Below are positions 32,503-42,265 of a stretch of DNA of 64,000 nucleotides, in pieces (positions within the stretch are counted from its first letter, which is position 1; each line of letters begins with the position of its first letter). The position numbers and the translations under genes are program-made. This DNA is from Pedobacter gandavensis (lineage in GTDB: Bacteria; Bacteroidota; Bacteroidia; Sphingobacteriales; Sphingobacteriaceae): contig NZ_WNXC01000001.1 of assembly GCF_014172405.1 (NCBI RefSeq), positions 1,736,001 through 1,800,000 of the forward strand, read 5' to 3'. Under the pieces are notes generated by a model that did no database searches, had not been told where the DNA came from, and saw nothing but the letters and a program-made list of their open reading frames with translations.

Positions 32503-34239
32503 TTAAATATTTTGTTTTTTCTTTTCGTCCAGGATGTACTCCGCAGTTCTCATAGAAAGTGCAAGAATGGTCCAGGTTGCGTTTTTATCTCCTTGCTGAA
32601 CGAAAGGCGCCGCATCTACCACGAATAAGTTTTTACATTCATGTGCCTGACACCATTTATTCAATGCTGATTTTTTAGGATCATCACCCATTCTGATCGT
32701 ACCCACCTCATGGATGATCTTTCCTGGAGCCTCTAGGCCATAGTTCGTTTCCGGACCAGGGATATCAGAAGTAATGATGGCACCCATTGCATGCATCATA
32801 GACTGGAAGGTCTCCTGCATGTGTTTCGCTTGCTTGATTTCCTCATCAGCCCATTTATAATTGAACCTCAATACAGGAATACCATATTTGTCGACTACTT
32901 TAGGATCTATTTCGCAATAATTAGATTCTCTGGCAATGGCAGTTCCCCTGCCGGCCATACCTACCCCAGCACCGTAGAAACGTCTTATATCGTCTTTAAA
33001 ATCCGCACCGTAACCGCCTGCTTCTTTCATTTTACCGTCTCTTCCCGGTACCATACCATTTAATTTAGCAGTACCACCGCCAAATCCATAAGCTGGCATT
33101 CCCATACCACCCCAATATTCAATATGATAACCACGAGGGAAATCCAGTTTTTTATTGTCTAACCACCAAGGTGAATAAATGTGCACACTACCTACACCGT
33201 CTTCATTGTAACGCTTACGGTCCATCAGTTGAGGTAGGAAACCACTTAAACTAGCACCAGTAGAATCGTGCAGGTATTTACCTACAATCCCGCTACCATT
33301 GGCCAAGCCACCTGGGTGAGCAACAGATTTAGAGTTCAACAAGATACGTGCAGACTCACAGGCACTCGCGCCCAAAATCACTGTTTTCGCATTTACCTGG
33401 TATTCTAAACCGTCTTTTTTATTAATGTAAGAAACGCCTGTTGCCAATCCGTTTTTATCGGTTAACACTTCGCGAACCATCGCATCCGTAATTACCGTTA
33501 AATTTCCGGTCTTTACAGCAGGAATTACTAAACACGATGAAGAAGAGAAATCACCATATACCTTGCAACTACGTCCACATTGTCCGCAGTAAAAACAAGG
33601 TGCACGATCCTTATTACCTGGTAAGGCTTCTGTTAAAACAGATCCTCTACCTGGAATAACGGTCACCCCGGTCTTTTTTCCTGCCTTCTTAATGAACAGC
33701 TCATTTAGCCTTGGCTTTGGAGGCGGAAGGAAGATTCCATCTGGTTCATTTTCGATCCCTTCTACAGATCCGTAAACCCCAATAAGGCGGTCTACCTTGT
33801 CATAAAAAGGTTTTAGCTCATCATACGTAATAGGCCAGTCGTCGGTTAGTCCATCCTTACATTTAAAATCCAATGGACCCATTCTTAAGGAGATTCTACC
33901 CCAGTGGTTGGTTCTACCACCAAGCATTCTTGACCGGAACCAGGCAAATTCTGTTCCTGATTTTTGTGTATAAGGTTCGCCATCTAATTCCCAACCTCCA
34001 TATGAGGCGTCAAAATCGCCAAAAGGTCTGGTGGTACCTGCGCCACGTCTAGGAGATTCCCATGGCCATTTTAACTGTTGTGCGTCGATTCTTGGGTCGA
34101 AATAAGCACCAGCTTCAAGCATCAGTACTTTTTGACCGGCATGAGCCAATACGTATCCGGCCATACCTCCGCCTGCTCCAGACCCTACGATGACAACATC
34201 GTAGACGGTAGACGATTTTTTGATTTGAAATTCACTCAT
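32503..34239 (-). CDS. GMC-family FAD-dependent oxidoreductase
   Basis: The 578-residue flavoprotein has the FAD-binding GxGxxG motif at its start (VVIVGSGAGGGMAGYVL, about 15-31), the GMC N-terminal region with RSRMLGGRTNHWGRISLRM, a Cys-rich ferredoxin-like CFYCGQCGRSC (about 210-222), and the C-terminal HEVGTIRMGDDP with the family's His, followed by NLFVVDAAPF. It lacks a Tat signal of its own, so it is probably exported with the following subunit-3 protein. Such pairs oxidise sugars or sugar-like alcohols (gluconate, glucoside-3 or similar); which one cannot be told. Confidence 0.92.
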   Translation of the reverse strand: MSEFQIKKSSTVYDVVIVGSGAGGGMAGYVLAHAGQKVLMLEAGAYFDPRIDAQQLKWPWESPRRGAGTTRPFGDFDASYGGWELDGEPYTQKSGTEFAWFRSRMLGGRTNHWGRISLRMGPLDFKCKDGLTDDWPITYDELKPFYDKVDRLIGVYGSVEGIENEPDGIFLPPPKPRLNELFIKKAGKKTGVTVIPGRGSVLTEALPGNKDRAPCFYCGQCGRSCKVYGDFSSSSCLVIPAVKTGNLTVITDAMVREVLTDKNGLATGVSYINKKDGLEYQVNAKTVILGASACESARILLNSKSVAHPGGLANGSGIVGKYLHDSTGASLSGFLPQLMDRKRYNEDGVGSVHIYSPWWLDNKKLDFPRGYHIEYWGGMGMPAYGFGGGTAKLNGMVPGRDGKMKEAGGYGADFKDDIRRFYGAGVGMAGRGTAIARESNYCEIDPKVVDKYGIPVLRFNYKWADEEIKQAKHMQETFQSMMHAMGAIITSDIPGPETNYGLEAPGKIIHEVGTIRMGDDPKKSALNKWCQAHECKNLFVVDAAPFVQQGDKNATWTILALSMRTAEYILDEKKKQNI

Positions 34240-34364
34240 ATATTTGGTTGAATGGTTGATGATCTAATATTATAAAAATATCACTAAATATGCAAATAGC
34301 TGAATCAAGAATGAATCTTAATAAGCATCATCATCGATATGTAAACAAAAAAATACACGTGAAA

Positions 34365-34880
34365 TCAGGATTTGGGATCCCGATTAATTTCTTTTGGCTT
34401 GCTAATTTTAGCTGTTGGTTTTGCTTTTGGCGGTAGGCCAGCATTCGCTTTCAACTTATGATTCTTTACGGCTGCATCAATAGAATGTGATCGATGAATA
34501 TCCTGATCAGCTTCTGCTACATCTGATAACTTTTGATAAAACTTATGCAGTAAATCCAATTCGGCTTCCGTCAGGTCTTCAATATCCACCATCCGGTTGC
34601 TGGCATGTTTACTTGCTGCAATCAATTCATTTAATTTCAGCTGAATTGCCTTGGAGTCTTTGTTCTGGCTCTTTTGAATCAGGAATACCATTAAAAAAGT
34701 AATAATCGTGGTTCCGGTATTGATCACCAGTTGCCAGGTATCAGAGTAATCAAAGATAGGTCCGGAAAGCACCCATAAAATAACCACAAGAAAAGCAGTA
34801 CCAAAGGCTATAGGACTCCCGGTCCAGTTGGTGATGTTAGTGGACGCCACTTCGAAAAAATTCTTTTTGTTATTTTTCAT
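34365..34880 (-). CDS. Low-affinity iron permease-family protein
   Basis: The 171-residue protein has two membrane helices (about 19-40 and 50-67) in the conserved arrangement WTGSPIAFGTAFLVVILWVLSGPIF and TWQLVINTGTTIITFLMVFLIQKSQNKDSKAIQLKLNELI. This is the Fet4-related PF04120 signature. A helical region and a basic Pro/Lys-rich tail follow. Bacterial members are much shorter than yeast Fet4, and transport activity is not proven. I start at ATG 34880, because the base triplet before it (TTG) is not needed. Confidence 0.85.
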   Translation of the reverse strand: MKNNKKNFFEVASTNITNWTGSPIAFGTAFLVVILWVLSGPIFDYSDTWQLVINTGTTIITFLMVFLIQKSQNKDSKAIQLKLNELIAASKHASNRMVDIEDLTEAELDLLHKFYQKLSDVAEADQDIHRSHSIDAAVKNHKLKANAGLPPKAKPTAKISKPKEINRDPKS

Positions 34881-35050
34881 CAACTTATAATTATGTATGA
34901 ACCCAATTTGCTGCTAATAACACCCTGCTTATTAAAAAGTTTCCTATGGCCTGATGCGTAAGGTTAATCGCCCATTAATTTCTCAATTACTCAAAACATT
35001 TCAGTTCCAGATTTGTAATTACACTAATGCTAAACTATAAATCTATCACT

Positions 35051-35623
35051 ATGAAAAACAAACATTTACTGGCCATTTTCAGTCTGTTAGTGATCTCTTT
35101 TTCCGCTTGCCGGAATACCGACAAAATCAACGCAGCCACCACTGATTCCACCATTGCGGAGGTAATTCCAGATTCTGCGGATATAAACAGAGGCGGTACG
35201 ATGACGACATTCCTCCAGGAAGCAGCCACTGATGGCATGATGGAACTCGCCTTAGGAAAGCTTGCTGCTGAGAAATCCACCAATAAACTCATCAAAAAAT
35301 ATGCGGAAGGCATGGTTAAAGACCATACTAAAATTGCCTCAGAATTGAAGACATTGGCAGAGCGTAAAAAGGTTGCTTTACCGGCCAGACTTCCTGCGGC
35401 AGACCTTAAACACCTTGAAGAACTTAAAAACATGGATGTTGCAGCCTTTGAAAAACATTATATAGGTATGATGATTAAAGACAATGCGAAAGCAATCGAC
35501 CTTTACAAATCTGCGAGTGTAACTGGTGATTATAAAGTCAGGGGGTTTGCGACTAAAGCATTGCGTATGTCTGAGCGTCATTTCAAACGTGCAAATGAAA
35601 TTAATGCTGATGCAGGTTATTAA
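35051..35623 (+). CDS. DUF4142 ferritin-like lipoprotein
   Basis: The 190-residue protein has a lipoprotein signal (MKNKHLLAIFSLLVISFSAC) and a DUF4142 four-helix domain (about 50-185) with FLQEAATDGMMELALGKLAAEKSTNKLIKKYAEGMVKDHTKI, which is typical. The family is common in the envelope of Gram-negative bacteria and appears in stress-response loci. Its biochemical function is unknown. I use ATG 35051, where the signal peptide starts, not an upstream in-frame codon at 35027. A terminator follows. Confidence 0.9.
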   Translation: MKNKHLLAIFSLLVISFSACRNTDKINAATTDSTIAEVIPDSADINRGGTMTTFLQEAATDGMMELALGKLAAEKSTNKLIKKYAEGMVKDHTKIASELKTLAERKKVALPARLPAADLKHLEELKNMDVAAFEKHYIGMMIKDNAKAIDLYKSASVTGDYKVRGFATKALRMSERHFKRANEINADAGY

Positions 35624-35653
35624 TATTTAAATAAAATAGGCTTATCTCGTATT

Positions 35654-35686
35654 AATCCGTCATCCCTGGGGTGATGGATTTTTTTT
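35654..35686 (+). terminator. Terminator of the DUF4142 gene
   Basis: AATCCGTCATCC pairs with GGTGATGGATT (with G-T pairs), followed by eight T. It reaches the end of the convergent L,D-transpeptidase gene. Confidence 0.75.
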
Positions 35687-37217
35687 ATTCAGTGATCATT
35701 TGTCTTGATTTCATCTCGTTATACAACAAATTATCCAATCCATAAATGTCATTTCTGATTTGTAGCAAGCCTTTATCATCAACCCAAGCAGTGGTATAGG
35801 TCAGGTATACTGGAATTTTAACTGGCAAACCAATGTACTTTGCTCTTGGATACGACCGCTCCATGGCTGTTTTAATCTGATCAAAGGTCTTTCCAGGGCC
35901 AAATAAGGCCAGGGCAAGATCCATTGGTTTTTCTACCCGCACACAACCATGACTAATGGCCCTTACCTTTTTCTTGAACGCAGACCTTACCGGAGTATCA
36001 TGAAGGTAAACACTGCTGTTATTGTTAAAAATAAACTTGATCTTCCCCAGTGAATTTTGTTCACCAGGACGTTGTTTGAAGGTATATTGTGAAACATCGA
36101 CGATGGACCAATCTATATTTTTCGAAGAAATGCGTTTCCCATCCTGGTACACATCGATATCATTGTTGCTCAAATAATTAGGATTACGTGCTGCGTACCT
36201 GGAAATTTCTTTCCTTGCGATACTGGCCGGAATGTTCCATATCGGATTTACCTGAACACTATAAATCATACTGTTCAGCTGTGGCGTTTCCCTTGAACCT
36301 TCCGGATCGCTTTCTTTCCGCCCCTCTCCCACACAAACTTTCATTTGCAATGTTGACACCCCTTTTTCCATTACATCTAAAGTATAGTCTGGAATATTTA
36401 CCAATACATACTTCTGCGCATCCGGTTTGTTCTGCCAGCGCAGGCGTTCCAGATTCAATTTAATGGTCTGTGCAGCATCTTCCTTATTTCTGTTGATCGC
36501 GCCGGCATCTGCCTGCAAGGCCTTTTGTAAAGACCGATAAGCCTCAGATGAAGGCTGAATGCTATCTAGAAAAAACAATAAATCTGGCGCATTAAATACC
36601 CTCATGATCTTTGAACTGTCGGGAGCCTGTGTTTTGAGGAAGTAATTCTTATCGAGGCTGTCGGGAGCAATTAGCCCATATTGCATCGCCCTGCTGTATT
36701 TTAGGAGCGCCGCTGCCATTAACAATTCTAATTGTACCTTTTCCGGATATTTTAATGTTTCAGATTTAGCTTGTGCTTGTGACAATTCCAAGATTCTGGG
36801 TCCAATTTCATTCAGGTAGAAATAATTAGTATCCAACCCATGAAGCGTAGTTTTCCTCAAATGGTCAACTAATCCCCCAAAAGTCTGATCCTGCAAAAAG
36901 GGTCTGTAATCATGAAGCTTATACAAGCTATCCAACCACCGGGGATATTCGGAACGCGAAAGTGCTACCGATAAAAACTTTTTAAAAACCGTTATTGAAT
37001 CATTCCGGCCTTTGACCTTTTCGTTACGCTGCTCCTTCTTTTTACGTTGAAGGGCATCTATAACCTGGGGATCTGCCATCCCGATTGACTGCGGAGCATA
37101 ACTTTGCTGCACAACCGATTCTTTAGGACGTTTTATCGCACAAGAGGACAAAACCGCCACAAACATCAGTACAAAAATAGATCCTGCTCTTAATCCAAAA
37201 CCAACCCCCTTTAACAT
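35685..37217 (-). CDS. L,D-transpeptidase (YcbB/LdtD-like) lipoprotein
   Basis: The 510-residue protein begins with a lipoprotein-like signal (MLKGVGFGLRAGSIFVLMFVAVLSSC). A large helical region (about 50-290), including a peptidoglycan-binding-like part, leads into the YkuD catalytic domain (about 290-470). The nucleophile motif is intact, AISHGCVRVEKP, preceded by VYLHDTP. Size and layout resemble the YcbB group that forms 3-3 crosslinks in peptidoglycan. I start at ATG 37217; the upstream GTG at 37244 adds nine residues without support. Confidence 0.9.
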   Translation of the reverse strand: MLKGVGFGLRAGSIFVLMFVAVLSSCAIKRPKESVVQQSYAPQSIGMADPQVIDALQRKKKEQRNEKVKGRNDSITVFKKFLSVALSRSEYPRWLDSLYKLHDYRPFLQDQTFGGLVDHLRKTTLHGLDTNYFYLNEIGPRILELSQAQAKSETLKYPEKVQLELLMAAALLKYSRAMQYGLIAPDSLDKNYFLKTQAPDSSKIMRVFNAPDLLFFLDSIQPSSEAYRSLQKALQADAGAINRNKEDAAQTIKLNLERLRWQNKPDAQKYVLVNIPDYTLDVMEKGVSTLQMKVCVGEGRKESDPEGSRETPQLNSMIYSVQVNPIWNIPASIARKEISRYAARNPNYLSNNDIDVYQDGKRISSKNIDWSIVDVSQYTFKQRPGEQNSLGKIKFIFNNNSSVYLHDTPVRSAFKKKVRAISHGCVRVEKPMDLALALFGPGKTFDQIKTAMERSYPRAKYIGLPVKIPVYLTYTTAWVDDKGLLQIRNDIYGLDNLLYNEMKSRQMITE

Positions 37218-37272
37218 AGATAGATAGATGTAAATCTTTAACACCTGACCAATTCTATTGTTTGGAAATATG

Positions 37273-37779
37273 TTATATTGCAGCTGGATTTATAAAGTTC
37301 CTGGCAATCTCTGTCAGGTAAAAATCTAACCTTTTCTCATCCACCAGACATTCCTCAATCAATAACTTCACCTTTTGATGGTTTAATTCCACCGCTAAAG
37401 ACATCAGATTGCCATAGGAAGCAATTTTATAATGCTGAATCATCTGCACCAGGCAAATCAAAGCCACATCCCTTAGTGGAGAGCCTGTTTCCAAATCTCT
37501 GATCAGGTCTGAGGCCTGTTCCGTCAAGCAACCTACTATTTCGCATCTACCATTGGTTTCATCTCTGTTGAAACGTTCCATTATGGCTGATAAATGCCCG
37601 AGATGTTTTTGTGTTGTTCTTATATTGAGTACCAGAATTTCCTTTAACATGTCATGCCCTGCAGCAATTCCCAATGCAGCAAAGCACTTCATAAACCTTC
37701 TTTCTGCATCATAAATATCTGCTAATCTATTGAAGAAGAAATCTTCCAACCCAATTCTTTTCCTTATATCTTTCATCAT
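37273..37779 (-). CDS. DUF892 ferritin-like protein (YciE/YciF family)
   Basis: The 168-residue protein is an all-helical ferritin-like domain with the family opening LEDFFFNRLADIYDAERRF and later helices (MIQHYKIASYGNLMSLAVELN and LLIEECLVDEKRLDFYLTEIA). The YciF family forms iron- or metal-binding dimers and is induced by osmotic or oxidative stress in enterobacteria. Its function here is presumed similar. It starts upstream of the L,D-transpeptidase gene (55 bases) and may share its message. Confidence 0.88.
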   Translation of the reverse strand: MMKDIRKRIGLEDFFFNRLADIYDAERRFMKCFAALGIAAGHDMLKEILVLNIRTTQKHLGHLSAIMERFNRDETNGRCEIVGCLTEQASDLIRDLETGSPLRDVALICLVQMIQHYKIASYGNLMSLAVELNHQKVKLLIEECLVDEKRLDFYLTEIARNFINPAAI

Positions 37780-37821
37780 AAAGAAGCTGATTCCTTAAGT
37801 CACGAATACCCGCTATCTAAA

Positions 37822-37843
37822 TTTCGTCAAATAAACGACGAAA
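37822..37843. promoter_or_regulatory. Inverted repeat in the divergent DUF892/antiporter region
   Basis: TTTCGTC and GACGAAA form seven-base arms with an eight-base spacer, 43 bases upstream of the DUF892 gene. This is the geometry of a dimeric repressor site. Binding is not demonstrated. Confidence 0.35.
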
Positions 37844-38059
37844 CACAAGTAATCCATTGAATTTAAACCCTATACTGACAAATCACCCTTAATAAAAAAC
37901 CGACCATTTGTTGGATTGTTTTCATTAAAAAAATTAATATATTCAGATCATCGCCAAATATTCCAAAAAAGTCATTGGCCTTGGATAATCTGAAAACAGA
38001 AAATCAGAGGCAAAAGATAAAAGGAATGACCTCAGCGTTATAAAACTCAGGACCTGACT

Positions 38060-39661
38060 ATGATTATTGAACCCCTTTTGCTCGTCCTGATATTGCTCTT
38101 TGCAGTATTTATGTTGACCATGCTCGCTCAAAAGCTAAAAATCTCTTATCCCATATTCCTGGTGATCGCCGGATTGGGGATCAGTTTTATCCCAGGAATC
38201 CCAAAAATTGAAATCGAGCCAGAAATGGTTTTCCTGATTTTTCTTCCCCCATTACTTTATGAATCGGCCTGGTATACTTCCTGGAATGACTTTTGGAAAT
38301 GGCGAAGGCCAATAGCCATGCTGGCCTTTGGTCTCGTTTTCTTCACTTCAATTATTGTCGCCTTAGTCTCAACGGCCATGATCCCCGGTTTTACACTAGC
38401 CATGGGCTTTCTTTTAGGAGGAATCATCTCTCCGCCCGATGCTGTTGCAGCGAACTCCGTGTTGAAGCACATTAAAATCCCAAAAAGGCTAACCACCGTA
38501 TTGGAAGGGGAAAGCTTAATCAATGATGCATCCAGTTTAATTGTGTTCCGATTTGCCCTCGCGGCCATTTTATCAGGATATTTTTCCATGGAACAGGCCG
38601 TCGGACAATTTTTCCTGACTGCAGGAATGGGTGTAGTTATTGGTTTGGCCATTGCCCATATTGCTTACGTGGTTCATCGTTTCCTGCCCACTACCCCCAG
38701 CATTGATACTGCATTGACTTTAATGAGTCCCTATTTTATGTATATCGCAGCAGAACATTTCCATTATTCTGGTGTCATGGCGGTCGTTTCCGGCGGATTA
38801 TTTCTCTCTTACCGTTCGCATGAAATCTTATCCCATAGTGCTTCCAGAATTCAAGCCATCAGCGTATGGGCTACTTTAGCCTTTGTTTTAAATGGCCTGG
38901 TATTTATCCTCATTGGGCTCGAACTTCCAGTGATCGTGGAAAGCCTGGGTAATTACTCCATTAGGGAAGCCATTAACTACGGCCTGATCATCAGCATCAC
39001 CATCATCATCATCCGCTTATTATACACCTTATTGATTACCTACATCCCCTTCTGGCTGGGTAAACGAAAACACACAGACCCGGTAAATCCTTTATGGAAA
39101 GGTGCTGTAATCGTAGGTTGGGCAGGAATGAGAGGAGTCGTATCCCTGGCATCAGCGCTTTCTATTCCTTTATTTATACGCAGTGGCGAAGCTTTCCCAC
39201 ACCGCAGCCTCATCCTCTTTATCACTTTCATTGTGATCCTCATTACCCTGGTTTTTCAGGGACTGACCTTGCCAATGGTCATCAAATGGGTCGGAATCAA
39301 AGACATTAAAGATTTCCCTCCTGAGGGGGAACAAGAAGCAGGGATTCGGTTGCGATTGATGCAGGCCGCATTGAAGCGGCTCCATGACAAATTTGCCAAA
39401 GATGCTTCAGAGAATGAGCTGGTCGGCTTTTTAAAGAAACAATTGGAAAGTGACATCTCCATCGCCAATCAGCAGTTGGAATGTCTGGAATGTGACACGA
39501 CTAAAAAGCAGGAAATCAACAGGTACCATGCCGTATTAATGGACATTTACAGCATTCAACGTAAGGAATTATACCAGCTGCGGAAAGAAAAAGCATTCAG
39601 TGATGAGCAAATTCGTAAACAAGAAAACCAACTGGATTTAGATGAGGCTAGACTCAGTTAA
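38060..39661 (+). CDS. CPA1-family Na+/H+ antiporter
   Basis: The 533-residue protein has about 12 membrane helices and the CPA1 signatures. These are PPLLYESAW (about 56-64), GGIISPPDAVAANSVL, and GESLINDASSLIVFRFAL with the ion-binding Asp. GWAGMRGVVSLASALSIP is also present, as in NhaP/NHE antiporters. A cytoplasmic C-terminal tail of about 130 residues is predicted to be helical and rich in charge. It exports Na+ or K+ in exchange for protons. It is followed 90 bases later by cardiolipin synthase, which could be a separate unit. Confidence 0.93.
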   Translation: MIIEPLLLVLILLFAVFMLTMLAQKLKISYPIFLVIAGLGISFIPGIPKIEIEPEMVFLIFLPPLLYESAWYTSWNDFWKWRRPIAMLAFGLVFFTSIIVALVSTAMIPGFTLAMGFLLGGIISPPDAVAANSVLKHIKIPKRLTTVLEGESLINDASSLIVFRFALAAILSGYFSMEQAVGQFFLTAGMGVVIGLAIAHIAYVVHRFLPTTPSIDTALTLMSPYFMYIAAEHFHYSGVMAVVSGGLFLSYRSHEILSHSASRIQAISVWATLAFVLNGLVFILIGLELPVIVESLGNYSIREAINYGLIISITIIIIRLLYTLLITYIPFWLGKRKHTDPVNPLWKGAVIVGWAGMRGVVSLASALSIPLFIRSGEAFPHRSLILFITFIVILITLVFQGLTLPMVIKWVGIKDIKDFPPEGEQEAGIRLRLMQAALKRLHDKFAKDASENELVGFLKKQLESDISIANQQLECLECDTTKKQEINRYHAVLMDIYSIQRKELYQLRKEKAFSDEQIRKQENQLDLDEARLS

Positions 39662-39751
39662 TTCCAGAAAATGGTTAAATATCAAAGGTAATCTTCACTC
39701 AGACCAAACAAAATGAACATTTTAAGGTATGTAAAGTAAATTGCCCCTTTT

Positions 39752-41203
39752 ATGAAATGGATTCTCGTTTTTGAAATTGCTTACGTACTCTTCATTATTG
39801 CGGTTTGTCTTCGCATCATCTATGATACCCGTTCCGTAAGCAAGACCCTCGCCTACTTGTTACTTGCTGTTTTTTTACCCGTCGTAGGGGTCATCATCTA
39901 CTTTTCATTTGGTATCAATTACCGGGTTAGGAAGATCTACAATAAAAAAATCATCTCCGATGAGCGTCAGCTTGAAAGAGTGACTTCCAGAATCATGAAG
40001 AGTTCGGAAAAAACAGTCGAACAAATGAGTCCAGGCCTTCAAAAGTTTAAAAAACTAGCTCAGTTGTTATTAAACAGCAATACCAGTGGGTTAACCGGAA
40101 ATAATGAAGTGCAGCTACTGATTAATGGAGAGGAGAAATTTCCGGAAGTACTACAAGCGCTGCGTGAAGCAAAACACCACATCCATATTGAATATTACAT
40201 ATTTGAAGATGAAAAGATAGGCAATGAAATCAAAGAGATCTTAATTGAAAAAGCATTAGCAGGTGTCCAGGTACGTTTTATCTACGATGATTTCGGTAGT
40301 CGCTCGATTCGAAAAAAGCTGGTACCCGAACTTAGAAAAGCCGGCGTGCAGGCTTTTCCCTTTTACAAAGTGATCTTTATTGCATTGGCCAACCGGCTCA
40401 ATTATAGAAACCACAGAAAGATCATCATCATCGATGGAAACATCGGATTTACTGGCGGCATCAACATCAGCGACCGATACATTAATGACCCTAAATATAA
40501 TAAAACCCTGTTTTGGAGAGATACACACTTAAAAATCAAAGGAACTGGCGTGCATTACCTGCAACATCTTTTCATATCCGACTGGAATTTTTGTGCAGAA
40601 GAAGATTTAGCCATACAGCCCGAATTTTTCCATTTTGAGAAAAACCCATCAGGGAAAGTGGACTTACAAATCGCTGCCAGTGGCCCCGATTCAGATCATC
40701 CAACCATCCTGCTCAACCTGATTCAAGCCATCGGTATGGCAGATCGGGAAATATTAATCACCAGCCCATATTTTATCCCCGGCATCAGTTTACTGGATGC
40801 GCTATATGTAGCCGCACTGAGTGGAATTAGCATAAAGCTGTTGGTGCCTTATGAATCAGATTCCATTTGGGTAGCCGCAGCAGCACGCTCCTATTATCAG
40901 GAATTACTGGATGTGGGCGTAGAAATTTACCAATATCAGAAAGGCTTCATTCATGCAAAAACCATGGTGATTGACGAACAACTCTCTTTCATCGGAACGG
41001 CCAACATGGATGAACGTAGTTTTGAGCTTAACTTTGAAGTGAATACAATCGTTTATGATGAGGAGATTGCCAGGCAACTCAAAGCCGCATTTGAAGAGGA
41101 CCTACAGGTTTCCCAGCTCATCGATGCAGCGGTTTGGACAGCAAGATCTGCCTGGGTGCAGCTCCCGGAAAAAATAGCCCGTTTACTTTCGCCACTTTTA
41201 TAG
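39752..41203 (+). CDS. cls: Cardiolipin synthase
   Basis: The 483-residue membrane enzyme has two N-terminal helices (about 5-55) and two phospholipase-D active-site motifs: HRKIIIIDGNIGFTGG (about 224-239) and HAKTMVIDEQLSFIGTANMDERS (about 407-429). Both HxKxxxxD motifs are complete. It condenses two phosphatidylglycerol molecules to cardiolipin, or uses phosphatidylethanolamine. Length fits ClsA (about 480). The stop is followed by non-coding, decaying sequence. Confidence 0.95.
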   Translation: MKWILVFEIAYVLFIIAVCLRIIYDTRSVSKTLAYLLLAVFLPVVGVIIYFSFGINYRVRKIYNKKIISDERQLERVTSRIMKSSEKTVEQMSPGLQKFKKLAQLLLNSNTSGLTGNNEVQLLINGEEKFPEVLQALREAKHHIHIEYYIFEDEKIGNEIKEILIEKALAGVQVRFIYDDFGSRSIRKKLVPELRKAGVQAFPFYKVIFIALANRLNYRNHRKIIIIDGNIGFTGGINISDRYINDPKYNKTLFWRDTHLKIKGTGVHYLQHLFISDWNFCAEEDLAIQPEFFHFEKNPSGKVDLQIAASGPDSDHPTILLNLIQAIGMADREILITSPYFIPGISLLDALYVAALSGISIKLLVPYESDSIWVAAAARSYYQELLDVGVEIYQYQKGFIHAKTMVIDEQLSFIGTANMDERSFELNFEVNTIVYDEEIARQLKAAFEEDLQVSQLIDAAVWTARSAWVQLPEKIARLLSPLL

Positions 41204-41423
41204 GGTTAGGATTTTGACCATGATTCCCAGTCCAACGCTCCCATATGGAACACCGGTACAATCAAATTTGCAGCCACAGTGTTGACCGTCACATTAAGCG
41301 ACAACCCAAAATCAAGCGATCTGAGCGATTTTATCAGGCTAAGTGAACTTCGAGTAAACTTCAGTTACTGCAGCGCCTCCAGCGTGCCTGAACGGCGGGA
41401 TACGCAGTCAGCTCCAATGTTAT
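41204..41423. other. Decayed sequence between cls and the adaptor pseudogene
   Basis: Read on the minus strand, a short ELTAYP segment after the last adaptor frame fits the next piece of a CzcB-like protein, but frames are broken within a few codons. No intact gene is seen. Confidence 0.4.
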
Positions 41424-42147
41424 CTAATCTCCCTTATGGATAAAGCGAATGTCTTTTTCTTTCACCTGGGCAGCGACGTATACCTGGCTCAACTCGGCGA
41501 TTTTAACCAGAAGCCCAGCCTCCGTATTCAGATAATCACCAGTCACCAGATCATTCTGAATCACCTCTCCTTTAATCGGAGCACGAACGATCAATGGCTG
41601 TCCAATTTTCAATTGATCTGCAGCAACATGATAGACTTTAAGTCCTTCTACTAAATTCTTATACTCACTTAAAATCAGCTCATATGACTGTCTTACTTCT
41701 TCCATATCTTTAACTGAAGACAATCATTCTTAAAGAGGTCAGTTTGACGTTTTAAATCTAGGTTTGCTTTTTTCAACTGCGCTTTTGTACTAAAAAAGCG
41801 CTGCTGAATTTCAATAAATTCGGGGGAAGACAATTCGAAAAGAGGCATTCCGGCGCTCACTTTCATCCCTAGTTTCATAAAGACCCTAAGCAAGCGTCCA
41901 GAAAATGGGCTGGCTATTGTGGCATAGAAATTAGGAATAGCTTTTACCTTCCCTACGCTGTTGATTTCCATTTGATATGGGCTTCAGCAACCACATCCAA
42001 TTTTAATAACGCATTTAAATTTGAGCTTGCAGGGAGGACCAAAGTATCGCCCTGCATATGGTAATTTTCAACCGGTTCGGCCTCTTTTTTTTGGGCACAG
42101 GAAACCAAAAGCAGCAGTAAAGCTGCCAACAAAATCAGATCTTTCAT
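41424..42147 (-). pseudogene. Frameshifted CusB/CzcB-like RND efflux adaptor
   Basis: Three overlapping minus-strand frames spell one adaptor protein in order. 42147-41953 gives a lipoprotein signal (LLLLLVSCAQKK) and the N-terminus. 41971-41693 gives the beginning of the barrel-sandwich and coiled-coil part (FYATIASPFSGRLLRVFMKLGMKV ... QLKKANLDLKRQTDLF). 41723-41424 gives the return helix and lipoyl half (RAPIKGEVIQNDLVTGDYL ... KEKDIRFIHKGD). At least two frameshifts and a stop interrupt it, and the C-terminal third is missing. No RND pump is left beside it. The gene is dead. Confidence 0.82.
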
Positions 42148-42265
42148 TTTCTAGTTTTTAGTATTTATCTAAGGGGAATTTCCAACTCACAAATCAGCGA
42201 AACCGTTGTTTACAATGACTAAACAGTAAAATATTGAATTATTTACAATAAATATAATCAGACAC

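Noticed and set aside
41204-41423. Plus-strand open stretch beyond cls as a small gene
   Set aside because: No start signal; opposite strand shows adaptor remnants that explain the sequence better.
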